DNA of 64,000 nt from Caballeronia sp. dw_19 (GTDB lineage: Bacteria > Pseudomonadota > Gammaproteobacteria > Burkholderiales > Burkholderiaceae): assembly GCF_018449515.1 (NCBI RefSeq), contig NZ_JAAVUQ010000003.1, positions 124,001 through 188,000 of the forward strand, in the 5' to 3' direction. The notes under the pieces are model-generated. The model was not told where the DNA came from. It ran no database searches and saw only the letters and a program-made list of their open reading frames with translations. Position 1 is the first letter of the stretch; each line of letters starts with the position of its first letter. This document shows, piece by piece, positions 26,895-35,977 of the stretch. A program made the translations under genes and the position numbers.

Positions 26895-27911
26895 ATGGCT
26901 TACCCGAAGGTCTACATCGATGCGATGCTTTTGAACTGGGGAGACCGCCTGTTTCAGGAGCCGTTCAAGCATGCTCGTGCCCAGCGGCTCCCAAGTGCGA
27001 GCATGCCTGATGAAGCCAAGCGCATGCGCGATCAGTTGGCCCGGACGCTCAGGCGAACACCGGAGGTGATGGTCAAGATCACCAATAAGGCGCCCAGCGC
27101 CCAGGGTATGGGTGCGGTGCGCCGGCATCTACGTTACATCTCGCGCAATGGACAGGTCGAACTGGAAGACCAGAACGGGGACCGAATTGCCGGTGTCGAG
27201 GCTGTCCGCGATCTCGCACGAACCTGGCAACTCGGCGGGTGGGGAATACCGGAGACAAGTCATCGTCGTGAGGTATTCAATGTCTTGCTTTCCATGCCGC
27301 CGGGCACGAACCGGCAGGCTGTGCGCGATGCTGCGCGCGATTTTGCGGCACTCGAGTTCGGTGATGGTCGCGCGTATGTGTTTGCAGCCCATGATGACGA
27401 GGCCCATCCCCATGTCCACCTCAGCGTGCAGGTGCGCGGCCCAGATGGTCGACGGCTCAATCCGCGCAAGCAGGATCTGCGGCGCTGGCGTGAGCGATTT
27501 GCTGAGCAGCTACGTGCGCATGGCGTTGAGGCGAATGCGACACCCCGAAGAACGCGTGGTGTCACGCAGCGTTACCCGAAACAGGGCGTCGCGCATATGC
27601 TGGCTCGAGGCGACGCGCCGATGTACTGGCGGCCCGTCGCAAGTGCGGAACAGCGACAGGTAGGATGGCAGTCTCATGATGGCGTGTTCGCCGCGTGGCG
27701 GGAAATAGCACAGGGGATGGCAGCGTCACCGGCGAGACTGGATCGTGAGATGGCGGTCGGCATTGCGGATTTCGTGCAGGCCATGCCGGTGCAACGGGAT
27801 GCGCCGACGGTCATCAACCGTCGGCAGCAACAGGAACCGCCAAGACCGGCGCGCATGTCGCCAGAGCGTGACAATCGGCCGGACGATCCCGGTCCGGAGG
27901 TCGATCGCTGA
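26895..27911 (+). CDS. Relaxase/mobilization nuclease (VirD2/TraI, MOBP-type)
   Basis: This 338-residue relaxase has the histidine triad AHDDEAHPHVHLSV with H171, H173 and H175 (plus H166) as metal-binding residues, and YISRNG earlier as motif I-like. PNRQAV..AARDFAALEFG-type spacing precedes the triad, as in VirD2-like proteins. It nicks oriT and stays attached to the transferred strand. It is shorter than IncP TraI and has no C-terminal helicase or primase. An inverted repeat (27917-27943) just after the stop codon may end the transcript. Confidence 0.85.
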   Translation: MAYPKVYIDAMLLNWGDRLFQEPFKHARAQRLPSASMPDEAKRMRDQLARTLRRTPEVMVKITNKAPSAQGMGAVRRHLRYISRNGQVELEDQNGDRIAGVEAVRDLARTWQLGGWGIPETSHRREVFNVLLSMPPGTNRQAVRDAARDFAALEFGDGRAYVFAAHDDEAHPHVHLSVQVRGPDGRRLNPRKQDLRRWRERFAEQLRAHGVEANATPRRTRGVTQRYPKQGVAHMLARGDAPMYWRPVASAEQRQVGWQSHDGVFAAWREIAQGMAASPARLDREMAVGIADFVQAMPVQRDAPTVINRRQQQEPPRPARMSPERDNRPDDPGPEVDR

Positions 27912-28058
27912 TGCGGGGCCGATGATGGCCATGCCCGTCGGCCTCTGACTGGCGGCAAGCGGTGTCTTGCGGGCAGAGAACTGAGGGATCAGATTTTTGT
28001 GCCGCTGACCGGGCCTATGGGGTGATGGTCAACGTCGGATGTCTTAATGTCCATGTCG

Positions 28059-28487
28059 TTATGGATCGACAAACCATGCGGGTGCGCCCTTGTACGTCGC
28101 AAAGAGCAGGAAGAGCATTGCGATCACGAGAAGCGGAATACCGTAGAGCGCCACGGGGAAAAACAGCACGAGTTGGAGAGACGAGCCTCCGATACCGTGC
28201 AGGAGATCGGTATCCCGGACATTCTCGTATATCAGCCACGCAACAACGGCAATGCCTATTGCCATGAGGATGAGTCCTCCAGATGACGGCGTGTGGCGCA
28301 GTGGGGCGGTTACCCAGAAATAGTATCCCCACCACAGGAAGTTGATAGCGATCGCCGCTAGCCAGAACCTGTGGGCCGTGAAGAAGCTGCGACCGAACCG
28401 ACGTCGGCAATGGCGGGTGAATAGCTGGATTCCCTTGGCAACGCCGAATAGGATACCTAAGCTGATAGCGAGATTCAGGATGCTCAT
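28059..28487 (-). CDS. Hypothetical inner-membrane protein
   Basis: This 142-residue protein starts at the ATG at 28487 behind an AGGAG sequence. It has four hydrophobic stretches: LAISLGILFGVAKGIQLF, FWLAAIAINFLWWGYYFWV, GLILMAIGIAVVAWLIY and LFFPVALYGIPLLVIAMLFL. No family is recognised and there are no charged catalytic residues within the helices. It lies opposite to the relaxase and could be cargo or an entry-exclusion-like protein. The latter is only a guess from its location next to transfer genes. Confidence 0.65.
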   Translation of the reverse strand: MSILNLAISLGILFGVAKGIQLFTRHCRRRFGRSFFTAHRFWLAAIAINFLWWGYYFWVTAPLRHTPSSGGLILMAIGIAVVAWLIYENVRDTDLLHGIGGSSLQLVLFFPVALYGIPLLVIAMLFLLFATYKGAPAWFVDP

Positions 28488-28690
28488 GCTACGTTCTCCT
28501 TCGATGCGAGATACGCGGTGTAGGCGCCGGATCTGTGGGCAAAGCACAACCCACTGTCCTCTCTCAAATATAGTCGGTCGTCTGGCGATTGCAACGAGTC
28601 CCTGTCTAAGCGGCTAAGGACGGTACCGTTGGATGGCGGACCCGGCACATCACGACGACAGTCACTGCATATTCAACGCAGGGCCAACGC

Positions 28691-29188
28691 TCACCAGGAG
28701 CGCAATTGCTGTTCGATGAGCGCGACATCGATGCACAGTGCCCCGATGCTCAACAGTTTGGCCCTGTCCCGCTGCAGAACCCGTTCGTATAGGTTCAGCA
28801 AGAGCGGGTTCCAGTCGCTGCGGCGTTGAGCCGAGTCAGATGCGATGCTCAGGTCTAGATAAGGAGAGTTTTCGTCGGTACTGATTGCAGGCAAGATAGG
28901 GATGTCGATTCGAGCAAGGATGTTGTCGCGCTCGGGGAGAAAGGCTGGGTGATCCTCCTGCACCAGAAACAGCACAGTAGCGATCAGATTTACATCTTCA
29001 TCCAGGTTCCCGTTGTCAGCGTGGCGTGCTTGTGCAGTCGCAAGACTGTACGCCGTCACCATGTCACGACTACGCCGATATATCCATTGTTCTGCCTGTT
29101 CGATCTGTTCGTTGAGCGTAAGCAACTGCTCGTATTCGTGCCTGCTCAAGTTAGCCCAGCGACCGGACCGTGGAAGTTCATCCGACAT
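28691..29188 (-). CDS. Hypothetical protein, divergent from an XRE regulator
   Basis: This 165-residue acidic protein has GGAAAG before its ATG. It appears mainly alpha-helical (YEQLLTLNEQIEQAEQWIYR, NLYERVLQRDRAKLLSIGAL) without membrane segments or known motifs. It is divergently placed from the XRE regulator at 29396, and the shared 200-bp interval carries dyad operators. The pair could be a regulator and its target, for example an antitoxin-toxin-like unit, but nothing in the sequence proves this. Confidence 0.6.
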   Translation of the reverse strand: MSDELPRSGRWANLSRHEYEQLLTLNEQIEQAEQWIYRRSRDMVTAYSLATAQARHADNGNLDEDVNLIATVLFLVQEDHPAFLPERDNILARIDIPILPAISTDENSPYLDLSIASDSAQRRSDWNPLLLNLYERVLQRDRAKLLSIGALCIDVALIEQQLRSW

Positions 29189-29320
29189 TCTTTCCGTCCT
29201 GTACTCGTTGATTGCTGCGAGGTGAGAAAACCAAACCCTGAATTTGCTACTTTGCTTGTGAAAAAGGTCGATGCCCGCCGACGGCGCGTTTTGAAACCAG
29301 TTCTCCGGTATCTTTTTATG

Positions 29321-29386
29321 CTACGAAAATCGTAGTATCTAGCGCGACGTTTTGCAACGATATTCGTAGCTTCGTTTGCAACGAGC
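29321..29386. promoter_or_regulatory. Dyad operators in the XRE divergent promoter region
   Basis: A perfect dyad CTACGA-AAA-TCGTAG lies at 29321-29335. A related half site, ATTCGTAGC, follows at 29361-29370, and a second near-dyad GCTTCGTTTGCAACGAGC lies at 29369-29386, just before the XRE start codon at 29396. Spacing of this sort is typical of autoregulatory operators of XRE repressors. I infer that the regulator binds here and controls both divergent genes. Confidence 0.55.
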
Positions 29387-29395
29387 TATCATTGA

Positions 29396-29716
29396 ATGTC
29401 TGCGGCGCATTCGTCCGTTTTTGGAGCGCGATTGAAAGAGGCTCGTCTTGAGGCTGGGCTGTCGCAGAAGCAGCTTGGAATTGAGGCGGGCCTGGACGCT
29501 TTTGTTGCCAGTACGCGTATCAACCGCTATGAGCTTGGCATTCACAAGGCGGATTACGGATTTGCGAACCGTCTTGCGGTGGTGCTCAGGGTGCCTGTGG
29601 CATTTTTCTATGCGGATGACGCTGATCTGGCTCGTCTGATTCTTCTGTTTGGCCGACTGCCGAAGCGAAGGCAAGGTGATCTTCTGTCTTATGCCGAGAG
29701 CCTGATCGCTGGCTGA
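29396..29716 (+). CDS. XRE-family helix-turn-helix regulator
   Basis: In this 106-residue protein, residues 8-70 form a Cro/C1-type HTH (FGARLKEARLEAGLSQKQLG, then STRINRYELGIHKADYGFAN) followed by a dimerisation tail. It has VPVAFFYADDADLARLI, the 'P..FF' signature of this class. The start lacks a strong ribosome-binding site and lies only 10 bp from the operator dyad, so the transcript may have a very short leader. Confidence 0.87.
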   Translation: MSAAHSSVFGARLKEARLEAGLSQKQLGIEAGLDAFVASTRINRYELGIHKADYGFANRLAVVLRVPVAFFYADDADLARLILLFGRLPKRRQGDLLSYAESLIAG

Positions 29717-29758
29717 GCCATGGGTCTGTTGCTCAGGCGATCCGCACACATTCAAGGA

Positions 29759-30301
29759 CTAATCTGGGCTTGCTACTGGCTGTTCCGGTTGTGGCGAATA
29801 AACGTAGTTGATCCAGAAGGCACAGGCTTCGACCACCTGTAGTGCCATTCCGGGCGAGTGGATATCCGAAGTGCCGTGAGATAAGTCATTACGCAGTGAA
29901 ATTAGGCCCCCAATTGGATCGATTGATACGTTGGTACCTAGAGTGGGCAAGGGGAGGATCCCGGCTTTCCTGGCGCGATCGACATGCTTTCGCAGAGTGC
30001 CGCGAGAAGTATTGCCACGACCATTGAGCCGATATTTCAGGGCCAACTCGAAGGCGCCAAAAGCTTGTACCTCGCCGACGACAAAGAGGTCGTAGTCGAA
30101 GAAGGCATAAATGATCGTGTTGCGCGCACGATCGAACGCTACCTGAACCTCATCTGGCGCAAGGTCGGTCAGGGTGATGCCCACGAGTGCCGAATGATGA
30201 TCTGCGAGACCAACGGGACGAATAAGACCATGTTCGACAATACACAGATCGGCAAAGCGTGGATCCGGCTGCAGAATGCTGTCGACGGATTTGAAGGCCA
30301 T
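29759..30301 (-). CDS. HEPN-motif protein, possible RNase toxin or sensor
   Basis: The protein has about 180 residues if the ATG at 30301 is used. A GTG at 30382 would add 27 more. The C-terminal part holds SLRNDLSHGTSDI, which fits the R-x4-6-H catalytic motif of HEPN ribonucleases. It is preceded by a long helix (YDLFVVGEVQAFGAFELALK) and followed by ALQVVEACAFWINYVY, as in HEPN four-helix bundles. HEPN proteins serve as toxins or antiphage effectors. The XRE gene is convergent with it, not in an operon, so a toxin-antitoxin pairing is uncertain. Confidence 0.62.
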   Translation of the reverse strand: MAFKSVDSILQPDPRFADLCIVEHGLIRPVGLADHHSALVGITLTDLAPDEVQVAFDRARNTIIYAFFDYDLFVVGEVQAFGAFELALKYRLNGRGNTSRGTLRKHVDRARKAGILPLPTLGTNVSIDPIGGLISLRNDLSHGTSDIHSPGMALQVVEACAFWINYVYSPQPEQPVASPD

Positions 30302-30445
30302 TTCATCAATCCCATGTTGAAGCAAGTTGAGGATCGGAATACGAGGCGTGATGGCCCGGGCTGGCTCGATCTGTCTTCGCACCGCCCGCGGTACAACGAT
30401 TCTTCATGGAAAGCGGCGGTCCTGCATTTCAATTTCTTGTTGTAA

Positions 30446-33400
30446 CTACCTGAAGTTTACCCGTGCCTCTATCTTCTTAATAGCGTCTAACGCGCTCACA
30501 CCGTAGTCGGGATCATCGCAAAGTCCTCGGAGAGCTGGCAAATCGTCACTGTCTCCTGCTTCTCCCAGCACCTGAATGCAGAAGATACCAATGCCGATTG
30601 GGTTACTGCGCATTCCAAGGTCGTAGTATGAGACCTGAGCCTGTAGCTTCTTGAGACCCTCGCGGCAGACCTGTAAGGCCAAATCGGGATATGTATCTAT
30701 GATGGAGCAGCGTGTGTTGCGACCCCAACGGCGCACTGACATAACAAGATCGAGGGCACCGGCGCTTGCGCACTTGGAGTGATCAAGAAGGATGGACCTC
30801 GCATTGTAAGTATGGCTGGAAGTCTGAGGATCCTTGACGTGCGTTCGAGATGACCAATAAAGAAGTTCGCCGCAAGCAAGCAAGGCACGCTCCACATCCG
30901 TCGCCACTTCCCCTCTCATGTGGGGAAGATCAACGCCTAGATCGCCCAAACATTCGTGTGCGGTAACAAAGACCTCGATCGCATCCTGTGGCATAAAAGC
31001 TTTTTTTTCGGGAAGCATTGTCCATGGTGCAATCGCTGATGCCGTGGCGGGATCATTCAATTCACTTAACTGTCGAATAAGGATTCCAAGAAAGGAAAGA
31101 TACGGGCGAGTCGCGCCACGACAAGCCTTCGTAAGGAGGACCTTCTTCCGTACATCATCGAGTTGCTGTATTTCATCCCAGTATGCCGAATCGAAGGGGT
31201 GATCGAACTGGCAGGAGAACACTCCCCATGCCGTTCTGTCTGCATCCTCTCCCTCGGTGTTCAGGGTTTCTTCGATCTCACGGCGAACAACCTCGGCGTG
31301 ATTGTGCTCTTCCTCTTGCAACCCTCCAAGCGCCTGAAGCGCCTCAAAGATCATCGAGTTCATCATCACCCCGAGTTTGTCGAGAGACGCGTCAAGGGCT
31401 TCAATCATCTCCGTCCGATATGGCTCCTCCGCGTCACGAACGTACAGCACAATATTGAGCAAATCGAGTTGGAGATGGTAGGGACATGACCGTATCTTCT
31501 GAAGCAAGGTTCGCACGTAAGGAACAACCTCGGCGACGTATTCTGTCGATCTCGTCAGCCCGATCAGAAGATAGAACTGGCCAGGCGTTTTCGCGTCTGA
31601 CCATGCTTTTCTGATCGCCGGACCGAAGTCCTGGCCTGGCTGACTGCGCCGCAACAGGAAGCCGCTGTGAATGAACGAAATCAATTGCGATATTGCGGCG
31701 GTTCGGTCCATAACGTACGCCTGCGAGAACATCGCGTGGCGAAGAGGAATATTCCTGTCCTTGGCTGCAGTCGAAAATTCTTTCGAAGCGGTTGATATGG
31801 CTTGGTCCATATAGCTACATGCAGCCAAGACGACATCTATGTATTGCCCGTCCATCAGACCATCGCCAATAGCCTCAAAGTAACGGGTGTAATCCTTGGC
31901 ATTTTTCTGGATTGAGCTCTCTGCAATAGCTACGCCATCCCATCCTTCGCCGACCAATTCGAACCGGATTGTTTGCGCCTCAGCAACCATTGCGTCCAAG
32001 GTGGCCTCTATCCGTTCTTTCACAATTGAATGTGCAGCGGAGCCGCATTCGCCACGACGACAATCCGCCAAGAGATAGGCGTCCACTGTTTTCTCAAGCA
32101 CGTCCCCGACTATGCGTTCGTCCTCGAGGCCGCCAACGATGAATGAACGAGATGACTGAAAACGGGGAGATCTGATGGCCAACTCAATCTGCGAGGCATT
32201 GGCCCCAGAGTTTCGAATTGCAGATTCGGCTGCGAATGCGGCATGGAAGAGCTCGTGCGAGAAGCTCACCCTGTCGCCACGCAAATAGAGAAGTTCCACA
32301 CGAAACAGAATGTCTCGAGCCTCGCCGTCGATCGACATCGAGTCAGCAAGTCTGTCGAACTCCCGAATGGAGATACTGAAACACGTTCTTTCGGTAAGGA
32401 CGCTGGCAAGCGCAGTCAGCAGCCGAATACCGTCTCGGGCAGCGCGCCCGAGTTTGCTGCGCGCATAGGTGTCGAAAAGGGCAAATATGCTCGCACCTGC
32501 CGGCAGTAACCAACCGGCCTCCCCAATGAGTGTCGCCTCGAGGCCTGAACGTGCGACGCGAAGCAGGGCTGTGCAATTGGCAGCGTGATGGCCCGGGTCC
32601 CCGATCCTGGCGAGAACTAGCTTGAGTTCATCGGATGGGCGTCGGACGACAATCCTCTTTAGCGATAGCAGGTCCGCGCAGGACGGGTCATGCTGCGTGC
32701 TGATGACAAGACCTGCACCGAAGCGCAACGAAAAAGCCCTGAGGCTTCGAGTTAAGGCAATCTTGAGATCGTCACGACAGTCGTTGTAGCCGTCCAGGAA
32801 AAGGACAATACGTTTTCCAAGACGCTTGCACGCGCTAACGATGCTACTCGTCGAGCGAGTGTCGAGCAGTGAGACCTCATGGTCGAGCAAGCCCTGAAGC
32901 CGGCCATCGAAGTTCATTGCCGAAACGAATACCGGCAGGCAGTTGTGTTCAATGCAGAACATTGCACATGAGACGGCAAGCAAGGTCTTTCCGCATCCGG
33001 AGGGGCCCGAGATCAATACACAATCACTCGTGCTTGCAACCATGCATTGAACATCTGCGAGTGCAATAGCAACCGGTTCGGAATCATACTGGTCGGCGAT
33101 GAGTTTGGTGGCCTGTGAACCGTAAAAGCCCGCAAAGGATGTCAGGTAAGCGGCGCACAAACGTTCAGACGACAGAATCCTTTGGTCCAAGGCACCATCA
33201 ACGGTGGAGATACCTTCCAGATGCAAGCGCCTGGCAAGTGCCTCGCACTGTTGAATTGTTAGGATGGCTCCGGAGCGCTGTGTCAGCATCTGCGCGATTT
33301 GTTCCGCGCCACCAACCGTAACCTTGAAATCGCCCGAGGTCACCTCCGAGCCATTCGGGATGGCCGGCATGACGGCGACCAGACCATTTGGATACCCCTC

Positions 33401-33760
33401 AACGTTCGAGATGTCCTGAAGCGCGTCGCGCAGACGGTTCTTTGCCCCGAGGGCCTGTTCGTAGGCGTTCCCAGTTTGCCTCGTGCCGAAGGGCCCAAGT
33501 TGAGTCCACGGCCCGTTCATCCCACCCTGTACCGGTTGCCCATAACTTTTTGCTTCGATAACGAGTGTCGTCGTCTCAGTAAAGATGGCAAGGTCGACCT
33601 GACGACCGCGGACATTGAAGTTGGCGAATATATAGGCCCAACCGTCAGACCGGGCTGCAGCGGCGTAGGCTATGCGAAGTGCGTCAAGCTCGGACGAGTG
33701 CTCGACCGGAGCACCAATATAGATGCGAAGGTGACCGTTTGGTCTGGAAGCAGGGTTCAT
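30446..33760 (-). CDS. NERD-STAND NTPase, putative antiphage protein
   Basis: This 1104-residue protein (start ATG 33760) has an N-terminal nuclease-related NERD domain of restriction-endonuclease fold (about residues 15-130: FANFNVRGRQVDLAIF, then TTLVIEAKSYG with the E-x-K core). A P-loop NTPase follows with Walker A GPSGCGKT at 252-259 and KRIVLFLDGYND as Walker B. The rest is a long helical-repeat region of about 700 residues, as in STAND/Avs sensors. The start overlaps the stop of the AbiJ-like gene (ATGA), so the two are translationally coupled. This layout suggests that the C-terminus recognises phage and the NERD domain cuts DNA. Confidence 0.75.
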   Translation of the reverse strand: MNPASRPNGHLRIYIGAPVEHSSELDALRIAYAAAARSDGWAYIFANFNVRGRQVDLAIFTETTTLVIEAKSYGQPVQGGMNGPWTQLGPFGTRQTGNAYEQALGAKNRLRDALQDISNVEGYPNGLVAVMPAIPNGSEVTSGDFKVTVGGAEQIAQMLTQRSGAILTIQQCEALARRLHLEGISTVDGALDQRILSSERLCAAYLTSFAGFYGSQATKLIADQYDSEPVAIALADVQCMVASTSDCVLISGPSGCGKTLLAVSCAMFCIEHNCLPVFVSAMNFDGRLQGLLDHEVSLLDTRSTSSIVSACKRLGKRIVLFLDGYNDCRDDLKIALTRSLRAFSLRFGAGLVISTQHDPSCADLLSLKRIVVRRPSDELKLVLARIGDPGHHAANCTALLRVARSGLEATLIGEAGWLLPAGASIFALFDTYARSKLGRAARDGIRLLTALASVLTERTCFSISIREFDRLADSMSIDGEARDILFRVELLYLRGDRVSFSHELFHAAFAAESAIRNSGANASQIELAIRSPRFQSSRSFIVGGLEDERIVGDVLEKTVDAYLLADCRRGECGSAAHSIVKERIEATLDAMVAEAQTIRFELVGEGWDGVAIAESSIQKNAKDYTRYFEAIGDGLMDGQYIDVVLAACSYMDQAISTASKEFSTAAKDRNIPLRHAMFSQAYVMDRTAAISQLISFIHSGFLLRRSQPGQDFGPAIRKAWSDAKTPGQFYLLIGLTRSTEYVAEVVPYVRTLLQKIRSCPYHLQLDLLNIVLYVRDAEEPYRTEMIEALDASLDKLGVMMNSMIFEALQALGGLQEEEHNHAEVVRREIEETLNTEGEDADRTAWGVFSCQFDHPFDSAYWDEIQQLDDVRKKVLLTKACRGATRPYLSFLGILIRQLSELNDPATASAIAPWTMLPEKKAFMPQDAIEVFVTAHECLGDLGVDLPHMRGEVATDVERALLACGELLYWSSRTHVKDPQTSSHTYNARSILLDHSKCASAGALDLVMSVRRWGRNTRCSIIDTYPDLALQVCREGLKKLQAQVSYYDLGMRSNPIGIGIFCIQVLGEAGDSDDLPALRGLCDDPDYGVSALDAIKKIEARVNFR

Positions 33761-34545
33761 CACGAATTCTCTGGCACCGTACGCGCGAGATAGCGACAAA
33801 GCACGCCACTGAGACCCACCATCATTTCCGCCTCCTCGAACTGAGGAGGCCTCCCCTCGGTCAAGTGGCGGCCGTAGTTCGAGGTGTATCCCCACGCTTT
33901 CTCGACGATCTGATCGACAGGCGCCGGAAATAGCCCTGGATTCCGCTGGATGAGTTGTCCCAGTGTGTCTTTACTTCCGGTAACGTCGCGCGCTACACAT
34001 TCGAGAGCCGCCATGGCGTGCTGAATCGCTCCGGTTGTTTCGGCCTGCGGTCGCCTGGAGAGATCAGTCAGTGCCTCGTGCAGTTCGGTCGCGGCGGTTT
34101 TCCTACCTCGCCGATGCAATTCCGCCTGACCTTGACGGACCGCAGCTTCAAAAACTTCGGTGCCCCGGGTCTCGACACGTTTGTCGACAAGCTGCCAACC
34201 AACGCCTGCGGCTCGAAAAAACCTGTTCATTCCATCTGCGTAGCTTTGCCCCCGGCGTTCACCTTCTACCGCGAGCATTTCGATCAAGTCATAGACCTCA
34301 AACCATTCGCAATCGCCGATCAGATCGCTGACCTCGTCATCGATATTGGGAAACTCCGACCAATTGTTGCTGTCAGGCGAGCGGTAAAGGACCTGACACA
34401 GGCGTTCCCGTATGTCGCTTGGCCGCAGGCCGCATCGATATGCGATTTGGATCAGCGCATCACGCACTTGTGGTGGTGCATCATTCCTGATCGTGATTTC
34501 TGCGTCCGGACGCACGAGGCCTTGACGTTGTGAGAACGAGTCCAT
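33760..34545 (-). CDS. AbiJ-NTD4-like abortive infection protein
   Basis: In this 261-residue protein, residues 5-85 match the AbiJ N-terminal domain 4 family (FSQRQGLVRPDAEITIRNDA, VRDALIQIAYRCGLRPSDIR, SNNWSEFPNIDDEVSDLIGD, EWFEVYDLIEML). The C-terminal 90 residues (TTGAIQHAMAALECVARDVTG, FPAPVDQIVEKAWGYTSNYG, RHLTEGRPPQFEEAEMMVGL) form the HEPN-like helical domain usually fused to it, with R..H as possible catalytic residues. I chose the ATG at 34545 since the longer frame starts with TTG and a GGAG lies between. It is coupled to the NERD-STAND gene. Confidence 0.75.
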   Translation of the reverse strand: MDSFSQRQGLVRPDAEITIRNDAPPQVRDALIQIAYRCGLRPSDIRERLCQVLYRSPDSNNWSEFPNIDDEVSDLIGDCEWFEVYDLIEMLAVEGERRGQSYADGMNRFFRAAGVGWQLVDKRVETRGTEVFEAAVRQGQAELHRRGRKTAATELHEALTDLSRRPQAETTGAIQHAMAALECVARDVTGSKDTLGQLIQRNPGLFPAPVDQIVEKAWGYTSNYGRHLTEGRPPQFEEAEMMVGLSGVLCRYLARTVPENS

Positions 34546-34774
34546 GCGATTATGCTCCAAGGTTCAACGTAATAGCATACCGCTCCAGGCACATTCCGAG
34601 CAGACGGCCTCATTACGTAATTTCGAGCCCGCAACTGCTCGCTGCGAGTGAAGTCGCCCTCGCGTCCGTCGGATCGAGAACGCAGATTTATCTACCGTTG
34701 GTCACAAAGCTTCCGCCGAACGCGCAACAGGACCGAATGGTTCTAGCGCTAAACGCTTTCGTCGTGACACTGCA

Positions 34775-35275
34775 TCAGAACGGCCACGCAACCTTCTGGA
34801 AGTCAATGAGTTTCCGCGCGCCAAACCCTGGCTCGACCTGCGTCGCGTAGGCAATGAGTCCTCTGAGGTGGTTCTTGAACCCGAGCACCGCGGAGAAGCC
34901 TTTCCTGCGCGCATGAGCGACAGGGCCTACGTCGGGATGCAGGCAAAAATGCAAATGTTGCTCGAGTCGTGAACGGAATTCGCACGTCAACCGTGGGGTG
35001 CTTTGATCAACGTACAGTCCCAGTACGACCTTCCGGGTTCCGGGAGGGGCAATCACTGTCTTGGCCGTGTTCGGCGACAGGTCACATTGCCTCATTGCTG
35101 AATACACCCGCTGGATTATCTTCCGGACGTCCGATCTCGAGAAATGGGGATTGGTCGTCGACAAGGCGATATCGTCGGCGTAACGCGTATAGACCATGCC
35201 GTATTCGGTCGCGATATCAGCAACCATCGTATCGAGTCGAAACGAACAGAGATTGGCGAGCAGAGGGCTCAGCAC
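34775..35275 (-). pseudogene. Retron reverse transcriptase, C-terminal portion (downstream of the insertion)
   Basis: These 166 residues continue the RT that starts at 38192. The segment begins with VLSPLLANLCSFRLD, carries the catalytic YTRYADDIALS motif, AKTVIAPPGTRKVVLGLYVD (the retron thumb region with VLG in place of the usual VTG) and a C-terminal KGFSAVLGFKNHLRGLIAYA thumb helix. Joined to the N-terminal part by removal of 35276-37511, it restores the standard QGAPSSPVLSPLLANL motif. As it stands the gene has no start codon of its own except a GTG at the junction. This is therefore an interrupted gene rather than a decayed one. Confidence 0.88.
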
Positions 35276-35300
35276 GCCATGGACGCAAAAGATAACTTTG
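35276..35300 (+). repeat. Left terminal inverted repeat of the serine-recombinase element
   Basis: This 25-bp sequence is the exact reverse complement of 37491-37515. It contains the palindrome CCATGG followed by ACGCAAAAG and ATAACTTTG. Confidence 0.9.
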
Positions 35301-35379
35301 AGTTTGAGCGGCTGATTCCGCTGTGCCGTTCCGATTCAGTCCTTGATTTGCGTCACAAGAAGTAATATAAAAATGTCAT

Positions 35380-35709
35380 ATGTCGCGCTCGACTCTCTCC
35401 GAAAGGGCTCAGCGTTTGAATGCCGCCTTTCATCTGCTTGCCGATGGTCGCCGCCTCAACGAGGCAGCCGAAGCCATGGCCGAGCAGTACAGGATTTCGC
35501 GGCGCCAGGCTTACCGTTATTTGCAAGAGGCGCGGCACACGTCGTCTCCGGTGGCCGTGGCCGAGCCCACCATCGCGATCACGCTCAAAGTTCCTGCAGA
35601 CGTTGCCGTCACGTTGCGAGCGTACGCGCACGCCAATGACTTGACGATGGGCGAAACGCTCACGCGTGCCGTCGGCGCTTTACTAGCGAAGGCAGGCGGG
35701 CGTGGCTAA
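35380..35709 (+). CDS. Small HTH-like protein of the serine-recombinase element
   Basis: This 109-residue protein has an N-terminal helical region (NAAFHLLADGRRLNEAAEAM, YRISRRQAYRYLQEAR) resembling a helix-turn-helix. The C-terminal half, ITLKVPADVAVTLRAYAHAN followed by LTMGETLTRAVGALL, resembles a ribbon-helix-helix segment. It is the first gene of the element and overlaps the next frame by 8 bp. It probably helps regulate the recombinase or directs site choice. Similar small genes precede serine recombinases in related elements as far as I recall, but I cannot name the family. Confidence 0.68.
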   Translation: MSRSTLSERAQRLNAAFHLLADGRRLNEAAEAMAEQYRISRRQAYRYLQEARHTSSPVAVAEPTIAITLKVPADVAVTLRAYAHANDLTMGETLTRAVGALLAKAGGRG

Positions 35710-35977
35710 TCGCCGCCCACGCAACCATCACGTTGACTTGGAATATGCGTTCGACCGCCTGCTGGCAAAGAAGCTGGAGCAGGTCTATGACATCCTGGTG
35801 CCGGATCGTGTACGCCGCACAGGCGAGCAAACTGGACTGAGTGGAGAGACTGATGAAGGTTGCCGCGATCTACGCCCGGGTATCGTCCGATCAACAGAGG
35901 GAAGAGAAGACCATCGCCAGTCAGACGGCGGCATTGGTGGAGTTTGCCCGAAGCGAAGGCTACAGCGTGCCGGATGA
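35702..35977 (+). CDS. Second small overlapping gene of the serine-recombinase element
   Basis: A GTG at 35702 opens a 91-codon frame that begins with HHVDLEYAFDRLLAKKLEQVY and DILVPDRVRRTGEQ. The N-terminal 50 residues look like genuine protein. The last 40 codons overlap the recombinase start in another frame and are basic and odd in composition. It could be a true overlapping gene, or a gene whose stop codon was lost. Confidence in the C-terminal half is low. Confidence 0.42.
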   Translation: MANRRPRNHHVDLEYAFDRLLAKKLEQVYDILVPDRVRRTGEQTGLSGETDEGCRDLRPGIVRSTEGREDHRQSDGGIGGVCPKRRLQRAG

